Assembly: GCA_022579005.1 (NCBI GenBank)
Contig: MU401551.1
Location: 1-64,000, forward strand
Direction of reading: 5' to 3'
Source of the DNA: Poronia punctata
Taxonomy: Eukaryota > Ascomycota > Sordariomycetes > Xylariales > Xylariaceae
DNA length: 64,000 nt
Position 1 is the first letter of the stretch. The number at the start of each line of letters is the position of its first letter. Positions 13,158 to 28,000 of the stretch are shown here, piece by piece. The notes beneath the pieces were generated by a model that had not been told where the DNA came from, ran no database searches, and saw only the letters and a list, made by a program, of their open reading frames with translations. The position numbers were made by a program, and so were the translations under genes.

Positions 13158-14588
13158 ATATACTTATAAATAAATAGCTAGCTTAGTAAAAGTAGGCTTA
13201 TTTTAAAGCAAACATGTTTTTAGCAAGTTAATTTAAAAATTAAAAGATTTTTGCAAGTAAAGTATACTTTTGCTTAGCTTAATTATATTATAAAAGATTT
13301 TTTAATAAAAATAAAAACAGTAAATTTAATAACGCTATCTTTTTTTTAGCATAGTTTTTAATAATAGCAAAATATAAGTTAATAAAGAAAATAATAAACA
13401 AAGATTTAATAGCTTAAGTAATAATTTTACAATTACTTTTAGCTGCTGCTAAAAAACAACTTTTTAAAAAAAACGTTAAAATAAAAAAGGAAATGCTATT
13501 TTAATTGCTGCTTAAAAAACTAAGAAAACCTAAAAATGCAAAGATTTAAAACAACCTTTAAAGCTACTAAATAAAATTTATAGCAAAAAAAATAAAAAGC
13601 TATTTAATTATAAAAGATAGTTAAGGTTAATAGCTATTAAATTAACTTTAATTAACTTTTTTTAACTAAGTTTAAACTTTTATAAAAACTTTTAATATTT
13701 ATTAGCTAAAGCAATAAATAAAGCAAAAAATATAGCTTATAAATATGCAAAAATATATAACAAATTATTTATTTAATTATTATTAGCTATTATTTAACTT
13801 ATAAAAGCGTATTAAATTACTTTTACTTTTAAGTTTTTTAAATGTTAAAAGCTAGCTAAATATTATATAAAGCTTAACTTTAGTTAAGCAAATTAAAAAA
13901 GTAATATAAATATTATTTATTTAAATCTTGTTAATATATTAAGTTTGTTTTAATTAAAACTTAAAAATTTTAAAGTTAAAAAGCTATGTTTATTAAATTT
14001 ATATAGTAAGGCAAATTAAATAGCTAAGTTTATAGTATTTATTGCTATAGTAAAAAAAATCTTATAATTTATTTAGGCAATAATCTAGCTAAAAAGTAAA
14101 ATAGCTACTACTATACTAATCTTAGGCCTTTTTTAGTTATAAAATGTTATAGCTATTTTTAAAATTTAAAACAATGCTTTAATTATTAATAACAAATCTA
14201 TTAAAAAAAAAGAATTTATATTATAAAACTACTTTTATTATTTATTATAAAGTATTACCTTGTTTTTTTAGCAAAGCTTTTAAAAAAACTAATTACTAAT
14301 ATAAAACTATTAAATAAAAAAAAAACTTAGATTTTTTAAATAAATCTTTAAAGTTAAAAGATTTAAATAATAATTTAAAAAATTAAAGTTTTATTTTTAA
14401 CTTAGTTAAGTTAGTAAACTAATTATAAAAGAAAGATTGTTATATTAATTTATTTTTTTAACTTAAAAGTGGTTAAGACTTTATATATTTTAGCTTTTAA
14501 CAAATTTAAAATTTAAGTATGCATATTGCGCTTTAAAAAGCTACTTAATACTGCTAAATTTATTAAAACTAAAAAAAGATTAGCTAGT
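13158..14588. other. Unassigned A+T-rich relic between elements A and B
   Basis: 1.4 kb beginning with the ATATA duplication of element A and ending with the CTAGT duplication of element B. No frame or terminal repeat was found. Because element B has a clean target duplication, this stretch and 21705-24816 were contiguous before B inserted and may be two halves of one older element. Confidence 0.5.
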
Positions 14589-14897
14589 TATAATATAGTT
14601 AAGCAAAATAACTAGTGCAAAAACTAATATTTACTTTATGTTAATAATAAAATCTAAAAGTAAAAAACTAAAAATTAAAATATATAGTGTAGTATTGTTT
14701 ATACTTATTTATATTTTCTTTATTTTAAGGCTTTACTATTACCTTTGTTTAAAGTTTATTTATAGCTATTACTTCTTGCTATAAGCTTTTAATAAAAAGG
14801 TAGTAAGTACGATTTTATAGCTATTAAGTTAATAAGCTTATTTTATATTTATAAGATTAATTAAATTAATAAATATAAAGACTACTTTTTTATTACA
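14589..14897 (-). repeat. Element B LTR, left copy
   Basis: 309 bp, starting right after CTAGT and ending ATTACA. It is collinear with 21375-21704 apart from the 21-bp length difference. Confidence 0.88.
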
Positions 14898-17800
14898 ATC
14901 TTCTTTTTATAAAAAGAAATTTGTTTTAAATTTAAAAATTTGCTGTTTTCTTATTAATTGCGCCTAGGATTAAACAAGTAACGTAATAAAAACTAATACT
15001 TCTAAGCAATAAAAAGTTACTTTTAGCGTACGCTATTAGTTAATTAGTAAAAGCTTTGAAATTCTATATCTTTTTTAATTGCGCTAATAGTTAATTTTTA
15101 AAATAACTAACTTTAATTTTAGCTTATATAGTAGCTAGTTTTTTTTAAAATACCTTATTAAAAATTAAATATTTATATTTATTAAATATTTAAAGTTTTA
15201 TTTTCTTTTACTTATAATGCTAAATAAGATTTGTTTTTTGTTATTATAAATAATTATTATTTTTATATAAATTTAAATAAGTATTTTCTTTTATAGCTTA
15301 TAACTATTTTTTTAAACAAACTAAAGGTTTTAGCTTTATTAAGTAGGCTTTATAAAATTAATATAATTTAATAAGTATATTTTAAAAGTTTAAAGCTAAA
15401 TACTAAGTATTATTAAGATTTTAACTTTTTTATAATACTTAATAAAATAGCTAACTATATTAAATTTAAAACAATAAGATTTGTTTAACTTTTTATTTTT
15501 TATTTTTTAATAAGTTATTAACTATTTTGCTAAATAAACAAAAAAGTTTTTATTTTAAAAGTAAAATATTTAAATATTTTTATAAGCAGTTAGCATAAAA
15601 CTATTAATTGCTTTTTTATACTAATAGAACATTTAATTAAAATATATATTTTAGCTTTTTTTTAATAATATAGTAATGTTTTTAAGTTATAAAATAGTTA
15701 AGTTTATTACTTAAATAGTTAGTTTAAGTTTTAGTTTTTTTAATAATATATACTAAATTTTTAACTATAAAATTTAAGTTTTAATAATATTAATTAGCTT
15801 ATATAATTATTTAATTTTATGCTTATTAAATAGCTTTTTGTACAGCTTTTATATATTATTATATTTAGGTAGTAAAGTTTTAAGCTTGCTATTTAGTTAC
15901 TTGCTTTATTAAAATTAAATAAGCAAGTTTTTTAGTTTTAAATTTTTAATTAAAACTTATTTTTATTAGTTTACTTATAATTACTTTTTTTAGTAAAAGT
16001 TTGCTTAAAAATTTATATAGTATTAATATTTAAACTGCGTTTATTGCTAGCAATTTTTTAGCTTAATTATTTTAAAAATAGCTTATATAAAAATATAAAC
16101 GTTGTTTAAAGTATTAATTTATTATTTTAGCTTGTTTAGCTATTTGTTTATAACTTATAATAGCAAAGTTTAGCTTAATTTTATAAATTTTAAATAATTT
16201 ATTTATAAAATTAAAAATAAATTATAGTTTTTAATTACTAGTAAAGCTTTTTAGCTATTTAAAAAAACAATATAGCTTTTAATAAAATATTTAAGCAGCG
16301 TTTTAAGCTATTGCTATATTTTTATATAAAGTTATTTAAAAGGTTTTAAATAAAGTGTTTATAACTATAAAAGCGTTATTATATTTTTATTTATTTTTAA
16401 AAAAACTTTTAAAATTTATAACTAAATATTATTATAAATATTTAAATACTAGTAATAAAGTTAGTTTGCTTAAAAACTTATTTTTTAAAACTTTTATAGC
16501 TTTATAAAAATAATTAGCTATATATTAATTAACGTTGCTATATAGTTTTTTTTACTAGTAACGCTAAGTAATTAATTTTTTTATTTTTTTATGTTTTAAG
16601 TAAGCAGTAGCTAGTTGCATATATACTTTTTAAATTAATTTAATTTAAAAGTTAGCAACGTTTAAAATTACTAAATAGCTTTTATATAGCAACAGTTTAC
16701 TTAGTATAAACTAATTTAATAAATTTAGCTTTAAAGCTTTGCTTTTTAAATCTTTTAAATTAAAATTTATTTTATTAGCTTATATAATAAAGTTTATTAA
16801 AATAATACTAAATATATTTAATATTATTTAGTTTTTTATTATATATATAATAAATCTTATTAGTATTTTAAATAGGTTTTATATAATAAGTTTAAATAAA
16901 GCTATAGTTTGTTGCTTGTTTTTTTTTTTAAGTTTTTAAGTTTTTTTTTAAGCGTAATAAAATATTTGCTAAAGTATTTTTAAACTTTAGTTTATAAATA
17001 ATAATAAAGTTATATTAAAAAATAAGCTTAGCTTATTTAGCTTAATAAAAATTAAGCACTTGTTTAACTATAAAATATTTTAGTATAAAATAGTTTATTA
17101 GTATAGTAAATAGTTTATAATCTTATAAGCTTATTAATTTAGCTTTTTAGCATAACAATGCTTTTATTATAGCTAATATCTTTTTATTATAAATCTTATA
17201 ATTAAGCTTTACTTTATATAGCAACTTAAAATAAAAAGTAATAAGTTTTTAATTATTAAATAAATAATCTTTTTATAAAAAGACTTTAGTAGCTACCTTA
17301 TTAAATATATTTATTTTTACTAAGGTTTTAGCTTTAAATAAAAAATAATAAAAAATAAAAGCTTTAGTTAGCGCTATTTAAAGTATATTAAATATATTTT
17401 AACATTTTTATATTTATTTTTTTATTAATACTGTACTAGTTAAGTTATTTAATAGTTTAGCTATTTTTTTATAGTTTTAAATAAATTAGCAATAAAAATT
17501 ATAAAATTTTAAAAATAAGCAAACTTTTTTTAAGTTAGCTTTTTTTTTATTTATAAGTAAATTTTAATATTTTATAACTTTAACTTTTTTTTAGTTAACT
17601 TTAATACTTTTAGTACTTATAATAAATCTTAAAAACTTAGTTTTTATTATATAAAATTTACATTTTTTAATATTAGCTTATAGTTTTGCTTTTTATAAAT
17701 AGTTAAGTACTTAAAATATATAATATTAATATTTTAACTTATTATTTAAATAAATTAAAATATTATTAATATATACTATATAAAATACGTTTAAATATTT

Positions 17801-20800
17801 ACGTAATATATTATTAATAAACTTTTAAAAAGTTGCTAGTTTATTAGTTAATTTAAAAAATAAAACTTTAAATTTATATGCGCTATATTTAGTTTTAAAA
17901 GCAATTAGGTTTTTATTTTTTTTAACTATTTAAATTTTATAAAAAGCTTAGTAAATATTTATTTTAGTATATATTTTAGCTTAAGCTAACTAAGTTAAAG
18001 TTTTATTAATTAATAAAAAAAAGTATTAGTTTTTTTAAGTTATTATGTTTAATTTATAATAGTTTATATATAGTTAAAAAAATTTGTTTTTTTTTTAGCA
18101 AAAAAAACAAAAGCAGCTTATAATACTATAGTTAGTTTAATAAAACTTTTTTATAAGTTGTTTTAAATATAGTTGTAATAAGTTTTAGCTTTTTTTAAAG
18201 TTATTTTATATAATAAACTATATTTTAAAGTTTTTAGTTCTTTATTTATAATAATATAGTAGTTTACTTTAACTTATTTTAATAGTATTTTATTTAATAA
18301 CACTTTACTAAATATATTTAAATGTTTATAATATTAACTTAGTACTACTTTTTTTACTAAATCTTGCAAATCTTGCTAGTTAAAAGAAAGCATTTTTTTT
18401 TTACAATATTAAATAACCTAGTTAATTTTATATAAAAAGAAATGCAGCATTTTATTTTATTTTATTTAATAAATAGTATAAAAGCTTTTATAATAAAAGT
18501 AAATATTTAAAGCAGTTAATATTTATACTAGCTATAGTAATTATATTTAAGCTAGTAAAGTTTATAAGTATTACTAAAAATTAAATATTTATATTTATTA
18601 AATATTTAGTTTTTTATACCTTTTTAAATAGGTTTTAAAAGCAGTTTATAATTTTTTTGTTTAAAATTTATTTTATTAGGTTATATTTTTGCTATATTTA
18701 GTTTGCGCTTAAATTTTCTTTTTAAGCTTTAAAAGGTTTTAATATTATAACTAGTTAGTTTGGTTTTGTTTTTAGTAGTTAGTTAAATTTTCTTAGTTAA
18801 GTATATTATAACTTATAAATATGTTTTTAAATTAAAAAAATAAACTTATTTTTTTATTTATAAGTTATTTAGCTATTATGCTATTGCTTATTTTTTTTAT
18901 TTATTAAATAGTTTTGTTAATAAACGTTAGCTTAAGCCTTAAAGTGTAAAAAAAGTTACTTACTAAATTTATAGCAATTTTTAATAGTTAGTATGCTAGC
19001 TTTTAATTATTTAAAAATAATAAACGTTGTTAATATAAATTAACTAAAATATTATAATACTAAAAAAACTTTTTTTTAATAATTATATTATACTTTATAT
19101 TAATAATAAAAAATAATATATTTTATAAAACTTATTTTTAAATTTTTAAATAAGCTTATAAAGCTTAGTTAATTAACTATACTTTTTTGCTATTATATTT
19201 AGCTACTAAAGCAAGCTTAAAGTTTTTAATTTTTTTAGTTTATAAGTACTTTAATGTTTTAATAGCAAAACTTACGTTTAATAAAAAGTATAAGTTTGCT
19301 TTTATATTTATAAAAGCTTTAGTACTTAATATATATTTATTATTTATTATAATATAATTAACTATTAAAATTTTTTTTTTAAAAAGGTTTTTTAAAAAGT
19401 TAAATAAAATACTTTAATATGTTTTTATTTTTAAAACTAATATAACACTTTGCTTAAAATAAAAGTTTAGTTTTTTTAAGCTAATTTTTTTTTTTATATC
19501 TTTTTAGTACTTTTATACTTATAGCCTTAGCAATAATTATACTAACTTAAACAACACTTAAACGTTTAAATTTTGCTTTTTTAGCATAGTTGCTATTTTA
19601 ATAGCTTTGTTTATAGCAAGTAAAGCATTATTTTTTTATAATTAATAGCTTAGCTTGCTTAAAATTAAGTTTAGTATATATAAATATATTGCTTTTTTTA
19701 GTTTTAAAATAAAAAATATTATAATAACTAATTTTTATGCTTTAACTATTAAATTTTTTATTTTATTTTATAGTTTTAAGTGTAATATTAAGTTGTTTAA
19801 ATTTAACTAGTGCTTTTTTTTTAAATTTAAATTTTTTTTTTTAAGTAAGTTAATTTTTTATTTATTAATAAAGTTTTTGTGCTGCTAATAGTTAAAAATT
19901 TAAGCATACTTATAATATTATATAAAAGTAATAGTTAAATTAATTTTTTTTAGCAAATAAAAAACGTTTAAATAGTTTAAAAGCTTATTATATATATTAT
20001 GCTTAAATTTAAATAAAAAAATCTAAGCTTAGCTAGCTTATTTAGTAAACTAAATTTTAAAGTTACTAAACTTATTTTTATTAATTATTTTAAAATTCTA
20101 GTACTTAATTTAAGCTATTTTATATTTGTTTAAGTTATAATATTATTAATATAAGTAGTTTAATACTTTATTTAATGTTTTTAAAATAAGTTTTTGTTTT
20201 TTTAAAAAAAAATAAAGGCTATTAATTTTTTAGCTACAGTTCTACCTATTTAACTAGCAATATAAGTAATTTTATTATTATTATTAATAAAGTAATTATA
20301 ATTTTATTTTAATTTTCTTTTTAATAATATATACTAATACTTAAATTAAACCTTAAACTTCTTTTTAGCTTTATTATTAGTAAAAATAAAAAGTAAGTTT
20401 ATTTTTGCTATTTATTTGTTTTTTAATTTTTAAAATTTATTAAATTTATAATTAGTTTTAAAAGTAAACTATTAAAACTAGCTTATTAATAAAGCTATAG
20501 CTATTGCTATAATTTAATCTTTTAAAGCTATATTAGTTTTTTTTAATTTTTATGCTTTTTTTTGCTATATTATATTAATAATATGTTTTTTTTTAAAATT
20601 TTAATTTTAAAAAGCTTGTTTAAGTTTAATAGCTTAAGCTTGCATTATTACTATATTTTTATTTAATATTGTTGCTATATTATATAGCTTTTTAATAATA
20701 AATAGCGTAGCTTATAATATTAATAACCTATGCTTAAATTTTTAAAATATAATTTTTAAATTTTTAGTTACTATTTTAATAAACTTCTTTTTGTTTATTA

Positions 20801-21374
20801 ACTTATAAAAGTTAAAATATACTTAAATATTATTTAAAGTTAAAGCTTTAAATAGTACTATAAAAGTTTGTTTTTTTTAGCAAAGTAAATAGCATTAATT
20901 TTTACTTATATTTATAAGTCTTAGTTTACTTATTTTTTATTAATTAAAAACTAAGCTTTATTAAATGCTTTATTGCTTATAACTTTTATAAAGTATTTAA
21001 AAAAAGTAAAAGCTGCTTTTATTTTTTAAAAATTATTTTTTTTACTTAGTTTATATTTTTTTATATAAAAAGTTATTAGTTTATAAACAAAGTAAACAAA
21101 GTTTTTAAATACTTGCTATATTAGTTCTTTATATTTTTTTAAGTTTTAAAACTTTATACTTTAAAGATTGTTTAAATTAAACTAAACTTATTACTTAGCT
21201 TTAAAAATATATAGATTTTTAAAAGCAAGAACTAGTAAATATACTTTGTTTAGCATAGTATTAAAAAAGGTTTAAAAACTAAATATTTATTATATTTAGT
21301 TTAGTTAATTTTAATATATTACGTAATAAAATAGTTATAGTTTTTTTAAATAGTTAATATAATAACTTTTAAAT

Positions 21375-21704
21375 TATAATATAGTTAAACAAAATAACTA
21401 GTGCAAAAACTAATATTTACTTTATATTAATAATAAAATTTAAAAGTAAAAAACTAAAAACTAAAATATATAGTATAGTATTGTTTATACTTATTTATAT
21501 TTTCTTTATTTTAAAGCTTTACTATTACCTTTGCTTAAAGTTTATTTATAGCTATTACCTCTTGCTATAAGCCTTTAATAAAAAAGTAGTAAGTATAATC
21601 TTATAGCTATTAGGTTAATAGGCCTATTTTATATTTATAGGATTTGTTATAAAATCTATAGGATTAATTAAATTAATAGATATAAAGACCACCTTTTTAT
21701 TACA
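21375..21704 (-). repeat. Element B LTR, right copy
   Basis: 330 bp, ending ATTACA followed directly by CTAGT. It keeps some Gs and Cs that the left copy has lost, for example GGCCTATT where the left copy reads AGCTTATT. Confidence 0.88.
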
Positions 21705-24700
21705 CTAGTTATACTAAAAAAAATCTTTTTGCTAACTAAAAATTAATTAGAGCACTTATATAAGTTTTTTATAAATTAAAAGGTAGTAAAATATTTGCTT
21801 ACTTTTATTAGTAAAGCTTAAAATAATAAAATTTTAGCATAGTAAAAAAGTAATAAACTATTTTTTAAACTACTAGTTTTTAAAAGGCTAAAAATATATT
21901 ATATGTGTATTTAATACGCATACTAAAACTATAATGCTTTATTTATTGCTAATTTAGCTGTGCTTACTAACTTATATGTTTATAAAGTTTGTTTAAAACT
22001 TAAAACTAAGCTTTAAAATAGATTATATTAAAAAACTAAACTAATATATAGCTTTATTAAATAAAAAAGCTTATTATAAAATGCTTAAATACTAGTATAT
22101 ATAAACTTATATATATAGCTAATAAAAAGCTATTAGCATAAATAGCAATGCTTATTTTAGTAAACAAAAATTGTACTGTCTTTTATAATTTAGCTATTAA
22201 GCTAAGACTTATAATTAACTATAGCAAGGTAGAAAAAGACTTTTTTAAAACTAACTTACTACTAATAGCAAACGTATATTAAAAGCTTTTAAATTTTTAT
22301 ATTTAGTTATTTTTAAAATTTAATTTAAAATATAAATATTAAGCAGTTTTAGTATATTTAGACTATTATTATATATTAGCATTTAAAAATTTAGGTTTTT
22401 TATAACTTTAGCTAACTAAAATGCTTTAAGGTACTTAATTTATAAGTTATTTAATATTAAAAATAATAAAAATAGCTTTTAAACCTATACTTAAGCTTAA
22501 CTTAAAACTTTCTTTAATAGCTTTAATAAATTAAAATGCTTTTATTATAGCTACTAAATATATTAATAATATATTTACTACTTATAAATTTATTAAAGCA
22601 TAGCTTAAATAAATTAAGCACTACTTTTTTTTGCATATTTTATAGTTAAAGCTAAAACTTTTTTTAAAAAAAGTATATATTAAATATAATAAGATACTAG
22701 CTGTTAAAGTAACGTATAAAACATATAAACGCGTTATTATTAAGTATAATAAAAGTATTAAATTAAAAAACTAGCTAGTGCTAACAAATTAAACTAAAGT
22801 TTATTAATTTATAAAAGCATTTAAACTTATAAAATAATAAATTAAAAATTATTTTAAAATATTATAATTATTAAATTAACTATAAAAAAACGTTTTATAG
22901 TAATAAAATGCAGCTAAAGCTTTATTATTTAAATTGCTTAAATAAAAAGTAGTAAAAATAATTAAAATATATAGCTATTTAATAGATTAACTATATAATC
23001 TTTACTTTAATATATTAGGTTACGCTGCTAAATATTATATCTTATAAACCTAAAACTATATTTTTTAACTTTTATTATATAATAGCTTTTTGTTTACTAA
23101 AACATAATGTAATTATAGCACTTATAAATAAAACTTATATGCTATTATAAAATTTATACGTTATTATAAACGCTACTTTAAATTTTAGTTACTATTTATT
23201 ATTTATATAAACTATAAACTTTTTATATTTTTTATATTATTTTTTAACGTAAAAAAATATATATAAAATAAGCAAACAAATTGCATTTTTTTAATGTTAA
23301 AATTGTATATATTAAAGAAAAAAAGAATAAGGCAGCTAATATACTTTTAAAAACTTTATTTAAATTTTTAAACTATATAAATAATCTTATAAATTTAAAA
23401 TAAGTAAATGCTAAATTTAAAACTTAGATTTAAAAAAACAAAGTTAATAAATATAAAAAGCTTATAAAATTACTTAGCAAAAATAAGAGCATAAAGCTTA
23501 TTAATAACTTATTAACTTATATATAATAAATTAATTTAATAATGTGTTTTGTTTAAAATTAGTTTAATAAATTATATAGATATAAAAATTAACTATATAA
23601 TTTAATGCTATTAAAACACTTAGCTTTATAAGTTAAAAATATATAAAAAGTACTAACTAAAAATTTAACAGCTTTGCTAGCTTATTTATACTAAATATTG
23701 CAATTTTATAAAAGCAAGACCTTTTTTAAATATAAAAATTTAAAATAATATTTTAATATATAAAAGTATTATATAAGCACGCTAAATGCTAACTAAAGTT
23801 GCTTTAAAATTTATACTTTAGTAAACTAATTTAAAGCATTTTAAGTAAAAAATAAAACTTTTAAGCATTAATATAAAGAAGTATAAAAAAAATGTTTTTT
23901 AAAATATAAAGTTAGTTATGCTTTAAAATTAGCTTATAATTTTTTAAAACACTTTTATGCTTTAATTATATTATAAAAACTTAATTAATTTATTTATTAG
24001 CTAACTATAGCATAAAATACTTAAAACTATATTTTTAAATATATTTAATATGCTAAGTTTAATTTAGCTAAGCTAAAAGCTTTTAACTTGCTAATTACTA
24101 TATTTTAACCTTTTTAAATTATTATAGCAAACTTTATAAGTTTATTTTTTATTTTTTAAAACAGATTTTGTTATATTTTATATATAGTTAATATATTTTT
24201 TTAATTTAGCTAAGCTTTTTTTACTATATTAATAAATAAAAATATAGCTTTTATAAATATTAAAAACTAGTATACTTTAGTTAGCATAATACTATTAGCA
24301 TTTTATTTAAATCTTAGCAGCGCGTTTTATTTATAGTTTTTTTGTTAATAAATAAAAAATTTAAAAGTTTATTTTTTAAATGCTTTAGTAAAATCTTATA
24401 AAAGCGTTAAATTAATTAAAATATTTAACTAAATTACGTAAGCAGTAATAAACAAAATAATTAATATAATAAGTTTAGATTTAATAAACTAAAATTAGAA
24501 AATATATTTAGCTTTGTAAATAATTAATATATATTATATATAATATTTAAGATTTTTTTTATTTAAAATATTATATAAATACTTGCTTTAAAATAATTTT
24601 AAAATTAAGTATTTTTTAAAATACGTAAATACTTTACAAAATGCACTATTTAATAACACATATAAATTACTATTATTTTTTTAGCATAAGAAACTAATTA

Positions 24701-24816
24701 TAAATTATATAGCTAAAGTGCAATATTGTTTAAAAACTATTAAACTAAAGCATAAAAAAAAGCAAACCTAACAATAAAATATACCTTATAAAGGTTAAAA
24801 GATTTAAGTTAGTAAT
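21705..24816. other. Unassigned A+T-rich relic between elements B and C
   Basis: 3.1 kb that starts with the B target duplication and ends with the C target duplication GTAAT (24812-24816). The plus strand is A-rich, unlike the T-rich interiors of A and B. No frame, terminal repeat or RNA gene was recognised. Confidence 0.5.
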
Positions 24817-25083
24817 TAATAGGGCACAACGAGGGGCACCGGCAATAATGTTATTGTAAGGTGCAGCCTCCCTTCTTTTTATAAAGGATTATATAGATAA
24901 GATAGACTTAAATAAGCATAGCTATGCAAACTTTGCAAGCTAGGCCTAGTTAAGTTAAAGGCTTTTTATAAATTAAATTTTAATTGCAAATCTTATTTAA
25001 AAAAACCTTTAACCTTTTTTTTTACTTTTATATTTTACTTTATAAATATAGTTTTTATAGCTACTTTTTAATAACTTTTATTA
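24817..25083 (+). repeat. Element C LTR, left copy
   Basis: 267 bp. Its first 70 bases or so keep many Gs and Cs (for example GAGGGGCACCGGC) that have become A or T in the copy at 32408. Confidence 0.87.
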
Positions 25084-28000
25084 AATTAGTACTTTATACG
25101 CTTTGTTTATTATTATAAACTAAACTAAACTATTAACTTTTATTTTTTGCTATAAGTATTTTAAAGTTAAGATTATTTTTTATTTTAAGCGCTTATAAGT
25201 GGTTATTTTATTATAATTAGCTTGCAACTGCCTAAGTTAAACTAGTATAGCAAGGCAAGTTACCTTATTTTCCTTATTATATACCTTTTATTAAAGTTAT
25301 TAGTAAGTAGCAATATTAAAAAAGACTTAATATAACTTTTTTATATTTTTATAAAAAACGTTATAAGTTAGCCTTATAACGTTAAAGTTTTAGTAAATAT
25401 TATAGCATTTTTTTTTTTTAATTAAAAATAACGCTAAAGTTCTAGTAAGCATTATTACTTTGCTTTTAGTTATAGCTACGCTAAAGTTTTAGTAGGCCTA
25501 GTTAAAATATAAAATATAAACTTTATAATTTTACCTTTTTTTACTTTAATACTTTTTTATTATTTATTTTTACTTTTATATAGTATATAAGCTAAAATAT
25601 ACTATAATAATGCTTAAAAAAAAGCTATTATATAGCTTAAACCTTAGTAAAAGCTAATTAAACTTATACTTTTTTTTAAGCATAAATATGCAGTTTAAAT
25701 TTATATTTTTAATATAAGCAGCGTTTAAAAAAGCAAAACCTAGCACTAGTATAAGCTTAGTTAAAAATATAAGTATAAGCAGTTTATAAAAACAAAGCAC
25801 TTTACTAAATTATAATATATTATATATATTTAGTTTTAAGCTTTTTTTTAATAAAGTAAAAATAAAAGCGCTAAAAAAAATTAGTAGTAATAAAAAAAGC
25901 GTAAAGTACTTTATAAAAAAAGCAAAACAATATAGTAAAGCTTTAAACATTATTAAAAAAAACTACGCTAAAATAAAAAAAAATATTATTAATATAAAAA
26001 AAAATATAAATACTATTGCTTAGCAAATTACTTTTATTAATTAAAACCTTAATAAAATTTATACTTTTATATAAATATTAAACAAAAATCTTTAAAAAAA
26101 CTTAATAATATTAAATACTTTTTTTAACTATTAAAAAAATAAAATAAGCATAAAGAAAAACGTTAACTTAGCTATAGTATTTAATTAAAAAGCTTATAAA
26201 AAAAACCTTAAACTAGCTAACTAAATAAATAGCTAAAACAACTTAGCAAAATCTTTAAAATTATAAAATCCTTTAGCTAACAAAATACGTAGCTAATAAA
26301 AAAGCAACCTTAATCTTTTAAACTTAAATTTTAATTTTAATAATAATAAATATTAAAGCAAAAATTAAAATTATCTTTATAACTACAAACTTAAAAAAAG
26401 TAAAAGCTAAAATAATTATTAAAATTTTAATTAAAGCAAAACACTTAGCTTAACTTTTATTACTAGCAAAGTAAATAAGCTAAAAAAAGATAATATTAAA
26501 ATGTTTAACTTAAAATAGCTAAATTTTAAAAAATAAAAGCGCGTTGTTAACAGCAAAAATATAATATATATTAATGTTTACATATTTATTAATTAAATTA
26601 GTACTTTTATAAAATATAAGCTAACTTGCGTTTTTAATTTAAAGCAAGTATTAGCACTATAAAATTAGCTATTAAGTAGTCTTGCGCTAAGTTAGTAAAA
26701 AAACAAACTTACTACTTATAACTAAGTTAATATATATAAAAATAGTTTTATAGTTTTTATAAAAGCTTTAAAAGATCGTTTTTAAATAAAGTTAAGTTAA
26801 GCTTTTTATTTATTTTAAATAAGCACTTTTAGCTTTAAAAATATAGCTAAAAATTATAAAGCATTACTTAAATTTATTTAAAAAAAAATATAATATGCTA
26901 AAAAAGTATAATTGCTTATATGTACTAATACTAATTAGTAAAGTATTTTTAAAAACATTTATAATATAATAAAAAAAATAATTATAAATATTATTTATTT
27001 ATTAAAAACTAAAAAAATATTGTAAAAATATTTTAAAAAAATTAAAGATTATTATAAATACTTAAAATAAAAAGCAAAGTTATAATACTTTTATATTAAA
27101 AAAAAAAAGAATTTTTTAATATTTAATTAAAAAAAACTAAAAGTAGTAAATACTAAGAAAACAAGCCTTATAATAATTATTAGCAAGATTTATAAAAATA
27201 TTAAAAAAATAAAAACAAAAAAAAATATTTTAATAACTAAAATCACTTTAGTAATTAAAATAACTAGTTTTTTAAAAAATTTAAAAGCTATAACCTTAAA
27301 AGAAAAAATAACTAATAAAATAACTAGCATAACAATTAAAAAAGCAAAAAAACTAATAATTATAGTAAAAGTTACTAAAATAAAAACTATAATAAGTACT
27401 GCTTTAATTAAAACAAATTTTAATTAAAATGTAATAATTAAGTATACTTTGTTAACAAATTTAGCGCTAAAAATAATACTAATAAAAAGTTAGCAAGATC
27501 TTATAAATTAAATAAATTAAAAAGCGATTAAAAATACTATAGCAACTTTTTTTTTATAGTAAATGTAAACTATATATATAACTAATATAAAACGCTATTT
27601 AAAAAAAAAGAAAATATATTATAGCACTAGTAAAAATGTTACTTTTAAACATTATTTAAAAATTTAAAGACTTTTTTACTAGTAAATTTAAATTAATAAA
27701 TATATAAATATTATAAAAAGTTATAGCTTTTTTATAATTAATTATTTTACTACTTAACTTTTTATAAAAACGCTAAGCAAGGCATTATATAAAACGTAAG
27801 AAGTATTTTTTAAGCTAGTATAATATTTACTAAGCTATAAGCTATACTGCTATTTTAATTTAAATAAAAAAGTGTTAATAAAGTAAATATTTTAAAGGCC
27901 TTTTATTTTATATTAACTAAAAACAAACTAGCAAAAATAAAAAAAGTTTTAATAAATTTAGTAAAAGCTATACTTAAAGCTATTTTAACTTAAAAAAAGC

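Larger units (their letters stand above)
14589..21704 (-). mobile_element. RIP-decayed LTR retrotransposon B (7.1 kb)
   Basis: Bounded by direct repeats of 309 and 330 bp and flanked by a perfect 5-bp target duplication CTAGT (14584-14588 and 21705-21709). LTR ends read TATAAT...ATTACA, so the original ends were probably TGTAAT...ATTACA, an inverted pair. The 21-bp length difference comes from an extra segment in the right LTR next to the repeated word ATAGGATT. A pyrimidine-rich run just inside the left LTR (14899-14908) fits the polypurine tract of a minus-strand element, and the internal plus strand is T-rich. No protein motif is legible. Confidence 0.87.

Noticed and set aside
15166..18612. 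Pair of ~30-bp A+T-rich repeats as LTRs of a nested element
   Set aside because: The shared stretch is only about 30 bp of A/T with an internal palindrome, and there is no target duplication; likely low-complexity similarity.
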